64,000 bases of DNA from Bacillota bacterium (GTDB lineage: Bacteria; Bacillota; Clostridia; Tissierellales; Gottschalkiaceae), in the NCBI GenBank assembly GCA_023420895.1, contig JAEZUY010000029.1:75035-139034 (forward strand). The letters are read 5' to 3'. Positions within the stretch are counted from its first letter, which is position 1, and each line of letters starts with the position of its first letter. A program made the position numbers and the translations under genes. Below, piece after piece: positions 18,154 to 27,133 of this stretch. The notes beneath the pieces were generated by a model. That model was not told the origin of the DNA, did not search any database, and saw only the letters and a program-made list of their open reading frames with translations.

Positions 18154-19548
18154 ATGGAAAGTTACAAAACTATGGAAAATATTTTATCACTATGCAAGTC
18201 GAGAGGATTCGTATTCGGAGGGTCAGAAATATACGGGGGACTTGCGAATACTTGGGACTACGGTCCTTTAGGAATCGCTCTTAAAAACAATGTGAAGAAA
18301 GCATGGTGGAAGAAATTTGTTCAGGAGCCTATAAACTGTGTAGGACTCGATTCTTCAATACTTATGAATCCTAGAGTATGGGAAGCTTCAGGACACGTTG
18401 GAGGATTCAGTGACCCTCTTATGGACTGTAAAGAATGTAAATCTAGATTCAGAGCGGACCATCTTATAGAAGAATATATGAAAGAGAATGGAGAAGAGCC
18501 TTCAGTTCCGGTAGACAGCTGGACTAATGAAGAAATGGAAAAATATGTTGATGAGCATCAGATAAAATGTCCTGAATGCGGAAAGTTCAACTATACAAAT
18601 ATAAGACAGTTCAATCTTATGTTTAAAACGTTCCAGGGAGTAACTGAAGATTCTAAAGCTGAGATATACTTAAGACCGGAAACGGCACAGGGAATATTTG
18701 TGAACTTCAAGCATGTTGCCAGAACTTCAAGAAAGAAAGTTCCTTTCGGAATAGGACAGATAGGTAAATCGTTCAGAAATGAGATAACACCTGGAAACTT
18801 CATATTCAGAACTAGAGAATTCGAACAGATGGAACTTGAGTTCTTCTGCAAGCCCGGAGAAGATATGGAGTGGTTTGAATACTGGAGAAACTGCAGTAAA
18901 GAATTCCTTCTGAATCTGAATATATCTGAAGAGAATATAAGACTTAGAGACCACGATGAGGAAGAGCTTTCACACTACAGTACGGCTACTACCGACATAG
19001 AGTACACATTCCCGTTCGGATGGGGAGAGCTCTGGGGAATAGCAAACAGAACTGATTACGACCTTTCTAAACATATGGAAGAATCAGGAGAAGATTTAAG
19101 CTATACAGATCCGTCTACTAATGAAAAGTATGTTCCTTACTGTATAGAGCCTTCAGTAGGAGTTGACAGACTTATGCTCGTATTCCTTTCAGAAGCTTAT
19201 CATGAAGAAAAGCTTGAAGACGGGACAGAGAGAACAGTGCTTAAGTTTCACCCTGCAATAGCTCCTTTCAAAGCGGCAGTATTTCCACTTACTAAAAAAC
19301 TTTCAGAACAGACACTCGAAGTTTACAATGAACTTTCTAAATACTTCGATGTTGACTATGACGAGTCTGGAAGCATAGGAAAGAGATACAGAAGACACGA
19401 CGAAATAGGAACACCGTTCTGTCTTACATTTGACTATGATTCTCTAGAAGACGGATGCGTAACTGTAAGAGACAGAGACACAATGAGTCAGGAGAGAATG
19501 AAGATAGAAGATCTTAAAGATTTCCTAGAAGAAAAAATGCTGTTCTAG
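18154..19548 (+). CDS. glyS: Glycine--tRNA ligase (homodimeric type)
   Basis: Single-chain class II glycyl-tRNA synthetase (464 residues), the eukaryote/archaea-like dimer found in part of the Firmicutes, not the GlyQ/GlyS tetramer. It shows FGGSEIYGGLANTWDYGPLG, YLRPETAQGIFVNFK (motif 2 area), FRNEITPGNFIFRTREFEQMELEFF, IEPSVGVDR (motif 3) and a C-terminal anticodon-binding domain. Two Cys pairs (CKECKS, CPECGK) lie in the insert. ATG 18154 is chosen because GAAGGAG lies about 12 bases upstream; the in-frame ATG at 18118 overlaps the previous gene. Confidence 0.97.
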   Translation: MESYKTMENILSLCKSRGFVFGGSEIYGGLANTWDYGPLGIALKNNVKKAWWKKFVQEPINCVGLDSSILMNPRVWEASGHVGGFSDPLMDCKECKSRFRADHLIEEYMKENGEEPSVPVDSWTNEEMEKYVDEHQIKCPECGKFNYTNIRQFNLMFKTFQGVTEDSKAEIYLRPETAQGIFVNFKHVARTSRKKVPFGIGQIGKSFRNEITPGNFIFRTREFEQMELEFFCKPGEDMEWFEYWRNCSKEFLLNLNISEENIRLRDHDEEELSHYSTATTDIEYTFPFGWGELWGIANRTDYDLSKHMEESGEDLSYTDPSTNEKYVPYCIEPSVGVDRLMLVFLSEAYHEEKLEDGTERTVLKFHPAIAPFKAAVFPLTKKLSEQTLEVYNELSKYFDVDYDESGSIGKRYRRHDEIGTPFCLTFDYDSLEDGCVTVRDRDTMSQERMKIEDLKDFLEEKMLF

Positions 19549-19583
19549 GAACAGAATTAATAATATAAAACAGCTCTATATAG

Positions 19584-19594
19584 TGTGACATATT
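19584..19594 (+). promoter_or_regulatory. CcpN-like box 1
   Basis: TGTGACATATT matches all 11 positions of TRTGHYATAYW, the consensus I recall for the B. subtilis CcpN operator. It overlaps the first bases of the -35 of the ccpN promoter. Confidence 0.6.
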
Positions 19595-19622
19595 GAAAAA
19601 AACCCCGCCAAAGTGTTATACT
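19593..19622 (+). promoter_or_regulatory. Promoter of ccpN-ppsR
   Basis: TTGAAA (19593-19598), an 18-base spacer, TATACT (19617-19622). Both hexamers are overlapped by CcpN-like boxes. Confidence 0.7.
19612..19622 (+). promoter_or_regulatory. CcpN-like box 2
   Basis: AGTGTTATACT matches 10 of 11 positions of TRTGHYATAYW and covers the -10 hexamer. With box 1 it also lies in a 17-base inverted repeat (19574-19590 and 19614-19630, two mismatches). Confidence 0.55.
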
Positions 19623-19669
19623 ATATAGAGTTACACTAAAAAATCTTCCTTACACAGAGGAAGTGCTGG

Positions 19670-20326
19670 GTGGTGAATGATATTAAGTTTACTGAGAGAC
19701 AGAAAGAGATAATAGATATCGTAAAAGAAAGTCCACCAATAACGGGGGAAGCAATAGCAAAGAAGCTGAATCTCACTAGAGCGACGCTGAGACCCGATCT
19801 TACAGTTCTCACGATGATAGGCATATTGGAAGCAAGACCGAAAGTAGGTTATTTTTATTCAGGAAATGTATCAGACAGTTTGAAAATGGAACAGATAAAC
19901 ACTCTGAAAGTTTCAGAAGTTAAATCAGTTCCTGTAGTAGTTGATGAATCGACATCAGTTTCGGACACAATAGTGAAAATGTTTCTTGAAAATACAGGTT
20001 CGGTATACATAGTTTCCGATGAGGGCTATCTTCTGGGAATAGTTTCAAGAAAAGATCTTCTCAAAGGCGCAATAGGAGGTTTAGACCTTACAAAACTGCC
20101 TGTAGGAGTTATAATGACGAGAATGCCGAATATAGTGACGATATCTCCTGAAAGCAGTATAGTAGATGCGGCAGTCAAGATTATAAATCATGAAGTAGAC
20201 AGTCTGCCTGTAGTTGAAAAAGTTGAAAAGAACGGCGAAGAAAACCTGAAAGTCACAGGGAAAATATCTAAAACGAATATTGTCAGCATATTTGTAGATA
20301 TGTATAAGAAATACTTAGGAGGATAA
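19670..20326 (+). CDS. ccpN: CcpN-type regulator (HTH plus CBS pair)
   Basis: 218 residues: an N-terminal winged helix (LTERQKEIIDIVKE, GEAIAKKLNLTRATLRPDLTVLTMIG), then two CBS repeats (VSDTIVKMFLENTGSVYIV, LLGIVSRKDLLK; IVDAAVKIINHEVDSLPVVE). In Bacillus CcpN represses gluconeogenic genes (gapB, pckA) under glycolytic conditions. The gene pairs with the PpsR-like gene 3 bases downstream, as in Bacillus. Two CcpN-like boxes cover its own promoter, so autoregulation is likely. Confidence 0.92.
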   Translation: MVNDIKFTERQKEIIDIVKESPPITGEAIAKKLNLTRATLRPDLTVLTMIGILEARPKVGYFYSGNVSDSLKMEQINTLKVSEVKSVPVVVDESTSVSDTIVKMFLENTGSVYIVSDEGYLLGIVSRKDLLKGAIGGLDLTKLPVGVIMTRMPNIVTISPESSIVDAAVKIINHEVDSLPVVEKVEKNGEENLKVTGKISKTNIVSIFVDMYKKYLGG

Positions 20327-20328
20327 TT

Positions 20329-21159
20329 ATGACAAATCAACGATTAGTTATTCATATATTGTCGGATTCAGTCGGTGAAACGGGTGAACAGACTGCAAAG
20401 GCCGCAGTAAGCCAGTTTGGAGAAAACAATGCTTTTTTTGAAATAAAAAGACATCCCTATGTTACAGAAAAAGAACATATAAAGAGCATAATAGATGAAG
20501 CGAGAGCCGAGAAATCTATAATCGTATATACTATGGTAGTGGATGAACTCAAGGTGTTTCTAGATGAGGAAACAGAAAAATATGGCATTGTTACTGTAGA
20601 CTTAATGACATCGCTTATAGATTCTATAAGTCAGACTACAGGTCTGGAACCTAAAAAAGAAGCCGGAATAATAAGAAAACTGGATGAGCAGTATTTCAAG
20701 AAGGTGGCTGCAATAGAATTTGCAGTTAAATATGATGACGGAAAAGACACTAGAGGTATAAAGAAAGCGGATATAGTGCTTCTAGGAATATCAAGAACTT
20801 CTAAGACACCGCTGTCGATGCTTCTGGCACACAGATATCTTAAAGTGGCGAATGTGCCTTTAGTTCCGGAAATGCCGCCGCCTGACGAGCTTTTTGAAAT
20901 TGATCCGAAGAAAATAATAGGGCTTACTACAAACCCGATAAAGCTGAATGAAGTAAGACAGGAAAGACTTAAGTCTTTAGGACTTACAGATACAGCAAAC
21001 TATGCGAGCATAGACAGAATTTTAAAAGAGATAGATTATGCCGAAAATCTTATGAAAAGACTCGGCTGTCCTATAATAGATGTATCTAATAAAGCAGTTG
21101 AGGAGACGGCTTCTATAATAACTGAACTCCTGAACCTCAGCTACAGCGATGTTTTTTAA
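20329..21159 (+). CDS. ppsR: Pyruvate, phosphate dikinase (or PEP synthase) regulatory protein
   Basis: Bifunctional ADP-dependent kinase/phosphorylase (DUF299) that inactivates and reactivates PPDK or PEP synthase through a Thr next to the catalytic His. It has HILSDSVGETGEQTAKAA at the N-terminus and the P-loop LLGISRTSKTPLSMLLAHR near residue 155. Length 276 is standard. It is translationally close to ccpN, and the pair controls flux between pyruvate and PEP. Which of the two target enzymes is used cannot be told here. Confidence 0.95.
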   Translation: MTNQRLVIHILSDSVGETGEQTAKAAVSQFGENNAFFEIKRHPYVTEKEHIKSIIDEARAEKSIIVYTMVVDELKVFLDEETEKYGIVTVDLMTSLIDSISQTTGLEPKKEAGIIRKLDEQYFKKVAAIEFAVKYDDGKDTRGIKKADIVLLGISRTSKTPLSMLLAHRYLKVANVPLVPEMPPPDELFEIDPKKIIGLTTNPIKLNEVRQERLKSLGLTDTANYASIDRILKEIDYAENLMKRLGCPIIDVSNKAVEETASIITELLNLSYSDVF

Positions 21160-21189
21160 AAAACGACTACTTGAAAACAGGTGAGACAT

Positions 21190-23067
21190 ATGTCTTATTA
21201 TTTAGATGAAGATGATGTACAGAGCGTAAAAGACAGTACGGATATTGTAGATATAATTTCGGAATATGTGGATTTAAAAAGGGCAGGGAATAACTACAAA
21301 GGTCTCTGTCCTTTTCACAATGAAAAGACACCTTCTTTCACAGTATCTCCTGATAAAAATATATTTCACTGTTTCGGATGCGGAGAGAGCGGAGACGCGA
21401 TAGCTTTCATCATGAAATACAATCATCTGGATTTCAGAGAAGCTATAGAGGAGCTCGCAGACAGGGCCAATATAAAGCTCAGAAAGAAACAGACGGGATA
21501 CGACAGGAAAAAGGTGGATGAAAATAGAAAATATTACCAGATGAACAGAGAAGCAGCCATATATTTTTATAGAAATCTGAAAAAAGATAGAAAAGCTATG
21601 GTATATCTGTCAAAAAGGGGTATAGATAATAATATAGTGGACCGATTCGGAATCGGATATGCAGGTGAGAGCTGGGACGGACTGCTTAATTATCTCACGA
21701 AGAAAGGATATGCCCTTGAAGATATCGACAGAGCAGGACTCGTTTCTAAAAGCAGAAACGGAAAAAACACTTTTGACAGATTCAGAGGCAGAATAATGTT
21801 CCCTATATGGGATGTTAAGGACAGGATAATAGGATTCGGAGGAAGACTTATAACGGAGCAGGAAAATATGCCCAAATATCTGAATTCCCCAGACAGTCCG
21901 GTATTCATAAAAGGAAATAATCTTTACGGCCTCAATAAAGCGAGAGATTCTATAAGAGAAAAACGGCAGATAATTCTCGTGGAAGGCTATATGGATGTTA
22001 TAGCGCTTTCAGTTCACGGAATCAACAATGCGGCGGCATCTCTTGGAACGGCTCTTACGCCGGAGCAGATTAAGCTGATAAAGAGATATACTGATAATAT
22101 AGTCATATCTTATGATTCTGATAATGCTGGAAAACAGGCTGCAGTCAAAGCTGCAGTTCTTATTAAGAAGGAAGGAATAAGCCCTAAGATAGTCGAACTT
22201 GACGAAGGGATGGATCCTGACGAGTATCTCAAGAAATACACCTCAGCCGAATACAGAGAAAGAGTCAAAGACTCTAAACATTTTATGGATTTTATAATCG
22301 GATTTAATAAAGAGAAATATAATTTAAATTCTACCGAAGATAAACTTCAGTTCGTAAATGTAATCTGCAGATACCTTTCAGTTATTGAAAGTCCGGTTGA
22401 GCTTGATATATATATAGACAAGCTTGCACAGATAACTGGTGTGAGCGAAGAGGCTGTTAAAAAAGAGCTGGAGTCCATGAAGAAGAGGAAAGCTCTGAGA
22501 GATCAGAGGAGAGGCGGAAATTCATACCGCGAAAATCCTCAGACTCAGAAAAGTTCAAATCATCAGCGCAGAGAAGAAACGGCGCCTAATATGCCTACTC
22601 ACGAAGAGACTCATTTCAAAGCTGAAATGGGACTTCTCAATATACTGCTGAAGAGACCTAAGTATATGTCCGTTATGGCAGACGATTTTAAGCCTGACAG
22701 ATTCAGAGACAGTACAAACAGAAAAATTTACGAGACTCTCATAAATATCTATAAAGACGGAGAGAGCGATATAGCTGTAAATGCGGAATCTCTGAGTGAT
22801 GAAATATCGGACAGAGTCAAAAAAATAGAGAGCCTTGAGCTCAATGTGGACGACAGCAAAATGGAAAAGGCTTTTGAAGACTTAAAGATAAGAATGGAAA
22901 CAGATTATTATTCTGTTCAGAAAGACAGAATAATGAATGAAATGAGAAAGCTGGAAAGTTCTGAAGCAATAGAAGAGCTCGGTCCGGAAAAAAGCAGACA
23001 GAGACTCTTTGAATTAGTGACAGAGCTGGAAAAACTGAATAGATTTATTAATAAAATAAAGACCTAG
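21190..23067 (+). CDS. dnaG: DNA primase DnaG
   Basis: Makes RNA primers at the replication fork. The N-terminal CHC2 zinc finger has CPFHNEKTPSF and CFGCGESGD; the catalytic core has FRGRIMFPI and the TOPRIM motif LVEGYMDVIAL with YDSDNAGKQAA; a charged linker (about 435-475) leads to the C-terminal DnaB-binding helices. ATG 21190 follows AGGTGA at good spacing; GTG 21181 lies in the ribosome site. Length 625. It starts the dnaG-rpoD pair. Confidence 0.98.
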   Translation: MSYYLDEDDVQSVKDSTDIVDIISEYVDLKRAGNNYKGLCPFHNEKTPSFTVSPDKNIFHCFGCGESGDAIAFIMKYNHLDFREAIEELADRANIKLRKKQTGYDRKKVDENRKYYQMNREAAIYFYRNLKKDRKAMVYLSKRGIDNNIVDRFGIGYAGESWDGLLNYLTKKGYALEDIDRAGLVSKSRNGKNTFDRFRGRIMFPIWDVKDRIIGFGGRLITEQENMPKYLNSPDSPVFIKGNNLYGLNKARDSIREKRQIILVEGYMDVIALSVHGINNAAASLGTALTPEQIKLIKRYTDNIVISYDSDNAGKQAAVKAAVLIKKEGISPKIVELDEGMDPDEYLKKYTSAEYRERVKDSKHFMDFIIGFNKEKYNLNSTEDKLQFVNVICRYLSVIESPVELDIYIDKLAQITGVSEEAVKKELESMKKRKALRDQRRGGNSYRENPQTQKSSNHQRREETAPNMPTHEETHFKAEMGLLNILLKRPKYMSVMADDFKPDRFRDSTNRKIYETLINIYKDGESDIAVNAESLSDEISDRVKKIESLELNVDDSKMEKAFEDLKIRMETDYYSVQKDRIMNEMRKLESSEAIEELGPEKSRQRLFELVTELEKLNRFINKIKT

Positions 23068-23079
23068 GGGGGCGACTTG

Positions 23080-24210
23080 ATGCATAAAAATGACAAGGCG
23101 GAAAACAAGAAAGTTAAGGATAAAGAGACTGAAAAGAAATTAGAAGCAGTCAAAGCCCTTATAGAAAAGGGCAGGAAACAGGGTATGCTATCGAGCGAAG
23201 AGGTCGTATCATCATTAGAAAAGGTTTCACTAGATACCGAAGAAATAGAGAACGTTTTTGAAGAACTTGAGAACAGAGACATAGAAATAGTGGGAGATTT
23301 TAAATCCAAAGAAGATTCCGATTCGGACGACGATGAAGATGACGATCCGGCAAAAGAAGACTTATCGGTTCCAAAAGGCATAAATGTAGACGACCCGGTA
23401 AGAATGTATCTTAAAGAGATAGGTAAAGTGCCTCTTCTTACAGCAGAAGAAGAAACTATTCTAGCAAAGAGAATGGAAGCAGGAGATGAAGAAGCCAAGA
23501 AAAAACTGGCTGAAGCAAACCTGAGACTTGTTGTGAGTATAGCTAAAAGATATGTTGGAAGAGGAATGCTGTTCCTCGACCTTATACAGGAAGGAAATCT
23601 CGGACTTATAAAAGCGGTTGAGAAATTCGACTATACAAAAGGATATAAGTTCAGCACCTATGCAACATGGTGGATAAGACAGGCGATCACTAGAGCAATT
23701 GCCGATCAGGCCAGAACTATAAGAATACCTGTTCATATGGTTGAGACTATAAATAAACTTATAAGAGTTTCAAGACAGCTCCTTCAGGATTTAGGAAGAG
23801 ATCCTACACCTGAAGAGATTGCAAAAGAGATGAATATGGATGTAGAAAAAGTAAGAGATATTCAGAAGATAGCTCAGGAGCCTGTATCGCTTGAAACACC
23901 TATAGGTGAGGAAGAAGACAGTCATCTTGGAGATTTCATACCGGATGACGATGCTCAGGCGCCGTCGGAAGCGGCAACATTCACGCTTCTGAAGGAACAG
24001 CTTGTAGATGTCTTAGACACTCTCACAGAAAGAGAGCAGAAAGTTCTGACACTCAGATTCGGTCTTGATGACGGCAGAGCGAGAACGCTTGAAGAAGTCG
24101 GAAAAGAATTCGATGTGACAAGAGAGAGAATAAGACAGATAGAAGCAAAAGCTCTAAGAAAACTTAGACATCCGAGCAGAAGCAAAAAACTTAAAGACTT
24201 CCTCGAATAA
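23080..24210 (+). CDS. rpoD: Primary sigma factor RpoD/SigA
   Basis: 376 residues. A short acidic region 1.1 (DSDDDEDDDPAKEDL) is followed by region 1.2 DPVRMYLKEIGKVPLL, region 2 LVVSIAKRYVGRGMLFLDLIQEGNLGL with YATWWIRQAITRAI (core and -10 contacts), region 3, and region 4 LTLRFGLDDG and TRERIRQIEAKALRKLR (-35 contacts). ATG 23080 has a GGGGGG site 7 bases upstream; a TTG directly before it is less likely. The promoters found here match this sigma type. Confidence 0.98.
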   Translation: MHKNDKAENKKVKDKETEKKLEAVKALIEKGRKQGMLSSEEVVSSLEKVSLDTEEIENVFEELENRDIEIVGDFKSKEDSDSDDDEDDDPAKEDLSVPKGINVDDPVRMYLKEIGKVPLLTAEEETILAKRMEAGDEEAKKKLAEANLRLVVSIAKRYVGRGMLFLDLIQEGNLGLIKAVEKFDYTKGYKFSTYATWWIRQAITRAIADQARTIRIPVHMVETINKLIRVSRQLLQDLGRDPTPEEIAKEMNMDVEKVRDIQKIAQEPVSLETPIGEEEDSHLGDFIPDDDAQAPSEAATFTLLKEQLVDVLDTLTEREQKVLTLRFGLDDGRARTLEEVGKEFDVTRERIRQIEAKALRKLRHPSRSKKLKDFLE

Positions 24211-24242
24211 ACAGAGAAAATACAGATATAATATAAATAATT

Positions 24243-24272
24243 AAGAGCTCAGAAATCTGAGCTCTTTAAATT
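24243..24272 (+). terminator. Terminator after rpoD
   Basis: AAGAGCTCAGA (24243-24253) is complementary to TCTGAGCTCTT (24256-24266), followed by a short T-rich stretch. Confidence 0.75.
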
Positions 24273-24293
24273 TGGAAAAGAGAGGATGAGAGT

Positions 24294-25025
24294 TTGAAAC
24301 TGACACCTAGACTTAAAAAAATTGCAGACTTTATAAATAAAGAAGACAGAGTTGCAGATATAGGAACGGACCATGGATATATACCGGTATATCTGATAAG
24401 AGAAAAAGGCATGGATAGAGTAATAGCTTCTGATATAAACGAGGCGCCTCTTGAAAATGCGGAAAACTATGTAAAAAGCGCCGGACTTTCAGATAAAGTG
24501 GAACTCAGACTGGGAAACGGAATGCAGGTCCTTGAAAAAGGAGAGGCGGATACAGTAATAATGGCTGGAATGGGCGGAATACTTATAACTGAAATAATGG
24601 ATTTCAACAGAGAGCTCACAGACAGCATAGATAAATTCGTACTTCAGCCTATGGTTGGAAGAAGCGAGCTTGCTCAGTACCTGGAAGAAAATTTCTACGA
24701 TATATCAGAAGAATCTCTTGCGAAAGAGGGAGACAAGATATATCAGGTGCTGAAAGTAGAGAAGTCTTGTGGAGAAAAAGACAGTTCAGAAGAGCAGCTG
24801 AATGAAAATGCGGAGCTGATACTGAAAGATGAGGAGCTTAAATATGAAATCAGCAGAGCTCTTCTTTCAAGCGGAGACCCTCATCTTGAAGAGTTTTTAG
24901 AAAAGAAAGCCGCAAAGCTTGAAAAAATTATAAGATCGATAGAGAAGAACAGCAGCGGAGATAATCTGGAATATCTTGAAAGGCTGAAAAGCAAAAGAGA
25001 AAAATTGTTAGGAGTGTGTAATTAA
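24294..25025 (+). CDS. trmK: tRNA (adenine(22)-N1)-methyltransferase TrmK
   Basis: SAM-dependent enzyme making m1A22 in tRNA. The start LTPRLKKIADFI is typical; the SAM loop VADIGTDHGYIPVYL, ASDINEAPLENA and the MAGMGGILI motif identify the family. 243 residues, TTG start with GAGAGGATGAGAG upstream. Its stop overlaps the ATG of the Nif3-like gene (TAATG). Confidence 0.95.
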   Translation: MKLTPRLKKIADFINKEDRVADIGTDHGYIPVYLIREKGMDRVIASDINEAPLENAENYVKSAGLSDKVELRLGNGMQVLEKGEADTVIMAGMGGILITEIMDFNRELTDSIDKFVLQPMVGRSELAQYLEENFYDISEESLAKEGDKIYQVLKVEKSCGEKDSSEEQLNENAELILKDEELKYEISRALLSSGDPHLEEFLEKKAAKLEKIIRSIEKNSSGDNLEYLERLKSKREKLLGVCN

Positions 25026-26140
25026 TGCTTTCAAAACAAATAATGCAGAGAATGGAGAAACTTGCGAAACCTGAATTTGCAGAAGACTGGGACAACTGCG
25101 GTCTGCAGCTCGGTTCAAACAATATGGAAGTAAAAAAAATACTTCTGGCCCTAGATATGAGCAAGAAAGTGTGTCAGAGAGCTGTAGATGAAAAGTATGA
25201 TATGGTAATAACTCATCACCCTTTTTTCTTTTCAGGCTCTAAAAAGATAGTTCTCGACGGATACAGAGGAGAAATAATAAGAGCTCTGATAAAAAATGAC
25301 ATGGTGCTCTACAGCGCTCACACGAATCTCGATATAGCTGACGGAGGAGTGAACGATGTAATATGCGGAATGCTCGGTATAGAGAACGTAAAGCCTCTCG
25401 TGCCTTCAGAAGAAAGAAAACTTGCTAAAATAGCAGTCTATGCGCCGGTTGAGGATGAGTATGCAGAAGATATAAGAAGAGCCGTAGGAGAGATGGGATA
25501 CGGAACTATAGGGAACTATTCGAACTGTTCGTTTTCAGCGCCGGGACACGGCAGATTCAAGCCTGAAGAAGGTTCAGACGCTTTTCTCGGAGAAATCGGA
25601 GAAGTAGAAGTAGTAGATGAAGAGAAGATAGAATTTCTAGTATACGAAGATGAGATATCAGATGCAGTGAGAACTGTTAAAAGAGCTCATCCGTATGAGG
25701 AAGTGGCGTACGATATATATCCGATACTGAACAGAGGAGAAATTTTCGGACATGGCAGAATCGGAAGTCTCAGAGAGGGAATGCAGCTCGGAGAACTTGC
25801 AAAAAGAGTCAAGGATGAATTAGGATGCAGTTCGGGCGGTTCAGTGAGAGTTTACGGGCATCTCGACAAGAAAGTCAAGAGAGCGGCAGTATGCGGAGGA
25901 AGCGGCTCTTCATTCATAAGAGATGCGAAAAGAGCCGGAGCAGACGTATATATTACAGGAGACCTCAAGCATCACGACGCTCAGATAGGAAGAGAGCTCG
26001 GAATATGCCTTATAGATGCCGGTCACTACCACACTGAAGTTCATGTTCTGAATGCTTTAAAACAGTACCTTGAAAATGAATGTGAAGATGTAGAAATAGA
26101 TATAATGAAAGACAATATTTCTAAATACAGTCTCATATAA
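25025..26140 (+). CDS. Nif3-like dinuclear metal-center protein
   Basis: Nif3/YqfO family, 371 residues, the long form with a central CutA/PII-like insert (about 130-235). Metal ligands: VITHHPFFF near residue 65, YSAHTNLDIADGGVND near 100, and AGHYHTEVH near 338. Members form hexamers; the substrate is uncertain (GTP cyclohydrolase activity reported for some, NifI-like roles proposed). The trmK-nif3 pair is conserved in Firmicutes and here is translationally coupled. Confidence 0.94.
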   Translation: MLSKQIMQRMEKLAKPEFAEDWDNCGLQLGSNNMEVKKILLALDMSKKVCQRAVDEKYDMVITHHPFFFSGSKKIVLDGYRGEIIRALIKNDMVLYSAHTNLDIADGGVNDVICGMLGIENVKPLVPSEERKLAKIAVYAPVEDEYAEDIRRAVGEMGYGTIGNYSNCSFSAPGHGRFKPEEGSDAFLGEIGEVEVVDEEKIEFLVYEDEISDAVRTVKRAHPYEEVAYDIYPILNRGEIFGHGRIGSLREGMQLGELAKRVKDELGCSSGGSVRVYGHLDKKVKRAAVCGGSGSSFIRDAKRAGADVYITGDLKHHDAQIGRELGICLIDAGHYHTEVHVLNALKQYLENECEDVEIDIMKDNISKYSLI

Positions 26141-26157
26141 ATATGGAGAACTGTTCA

Positions 26158-26186
26158 TTGAAAAAAATTAAAAAATAGAATATAAT
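26158..26186 (+). promoter_or_regulatory. Promoter of rnpB
   Basis: TTGAAA (26158-26163), 17-base spacer, TATAAT (26181-26186). The predicted start near 26194 coincides with the first base of the RNA. Confidence 0.85.
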
Positions 26187-26193
26187 ATTATTT

Positions 26194-26535
26194 GAGTAAG
26201 CTGAATGGTCGCGGGTGCCTTAGGGCACGTGAGGAAAGTCCGGGCTTCACAGGGCAGGGTGCCAGATAACGTCTGGTGAAGGCGACTTTAAGGACAGTGC
26301 AACAGAGATATACCGCCTGGCTCGTCCAGGTAAGGGTGGAAAGGCGAGGTAAGAGCTCACCAGCGGCTAGGTAACTAGCCGGCTATGTAAACCCCATCCG
26401 AAGCAAAACCAAGTCAGGGGCTAGGAAAGATGGCGGCCCGTCATCCCCCAGTATGGTAGGTTGCTTGAGCTTATCGGTGACGATAAGCCTAGATAGATGA
26501 CCATTGTAAACAGAACCCGGCTTATGGGCTTGCTC
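26194..26535 (+). ncRNA. rnpB: RNase P RNA component (class A type)
   Basis: Catalytic RNA that trims 5' leaders of pre-tRNAs. The conserved core GAGGAAAGTCCGGGC lies at about 26230-26244 and its partner ACAGAACCCGGCTTAT near the 3' end. The termini GAGTAAGC (26194-26201) and GCTTGCTC (26528-26535) pair to form P1. GGGGCTAGGAAAGATGGCGG in the middle also fits. About 342 bases. Reading frames in this stretch are not genes. Confidence 0.96.
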
Positions 26536-26547
26536 ATACATAATAAT

Positions 26548-26583
26548 AAAACCTCAGGATATGAATTTCCTGAGGTTTTTTAT
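26548..26583. terminator. Bidirectional terminator between rnpB and the CBS gene
   Basis: AACCTCAGGA pairs with TCCTGAGGTT across an 8-base loop. T runs follow on the plus strand, and the complement also gives T-rich sequence, so it can serve both rnpB and the convergent minus-strand operon. Confidence 0.85.
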
Positions 26584-26596
26584 ATTTAAAACAGAA

Positions 26597-27061
26597 TTAT
26601 TCATTTTTCGCTTTCTCTATGTAGCTCTTTATTATATCTTTTCTGGCTACTATTCCCAAAAGCTTGTTTTCAGAATCCACTATAGGAATTCTGTTAACAT
26701 CTTTATTAGTCATTATAGTGGAAAGATCGTTCACTGTAGCATCTTCCATAGCTGTATATACATTTTTAGTCATGACATCTGATATCTTGTATCCAGTCAT
26801 TTTTTCAAGCTGCTCTTCTATTATGCTTGGATTTTCCAGGAATATATAGCTGTCGAAGATAGAATAGTAAAGAGGAAAATGGAAACTTTTACTCTTGTAT
26901 ATTAAATCTCCTTCAGTAACTATTCCTACAACTTTATATTCATCGTCAACTACGGGAACTCCGCTTACATCTTTATCCAGAAGAATTTTCATTGCATCTT
27001 CCACTGTATCATTTTCATGAACTGTGAACACTTCTTTAGTCATTATTTCCTTAGCTAACAA
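26597..27061 (-). CDS. Two-CBS-domain protein
   Basis: 154 residues, two CBS repeats and nothing else: MTKEVFTVHENDTVEDAMKI with VSGVPVVDDEYKVVGIVTEGDL, then VMTKNVYTAMEDATVND with VNRIPIVDSENKLLGIVARKDI. About 45 residues, including an aromatic stretch, separate the repeats. Such proteins sense adenine nucleotides, but the partner is unknown. TTG 27061 is chosen because GAGGGGTGAT lies just upstream; GTG 27070 is inside that site. It is last in a minus-strand run behind the ABC exporter. Confidence 0.88.
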   Translation of the reverse strand: MLAKEIMTKEVFTVHENDTVEDAMKILLDKDVSGVPVVDDEYKVVGIVTEGDLIYKSKSFHFPLYYSIFDSYIFLENPSIIEEQLEKMTGYKISDVMTKNVYTAMEDATVNDLSTIMTNKDVNRIPIVDSENKLLGIVARKDIIKSYIEKAKNE

Positions 27062-27133
27062 AAAAATCACCCCTCTTAATATATATTTATATACCCAAAT
27101 AATGAGAATGAAAGCATTAAATATTCCTGCTCT

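Noticed and set aside
26561..26849. Plus-strand frames after rnpB
   Set aside because: They are the complement of the CBS-domain gene, whose protein has clear family motifs.
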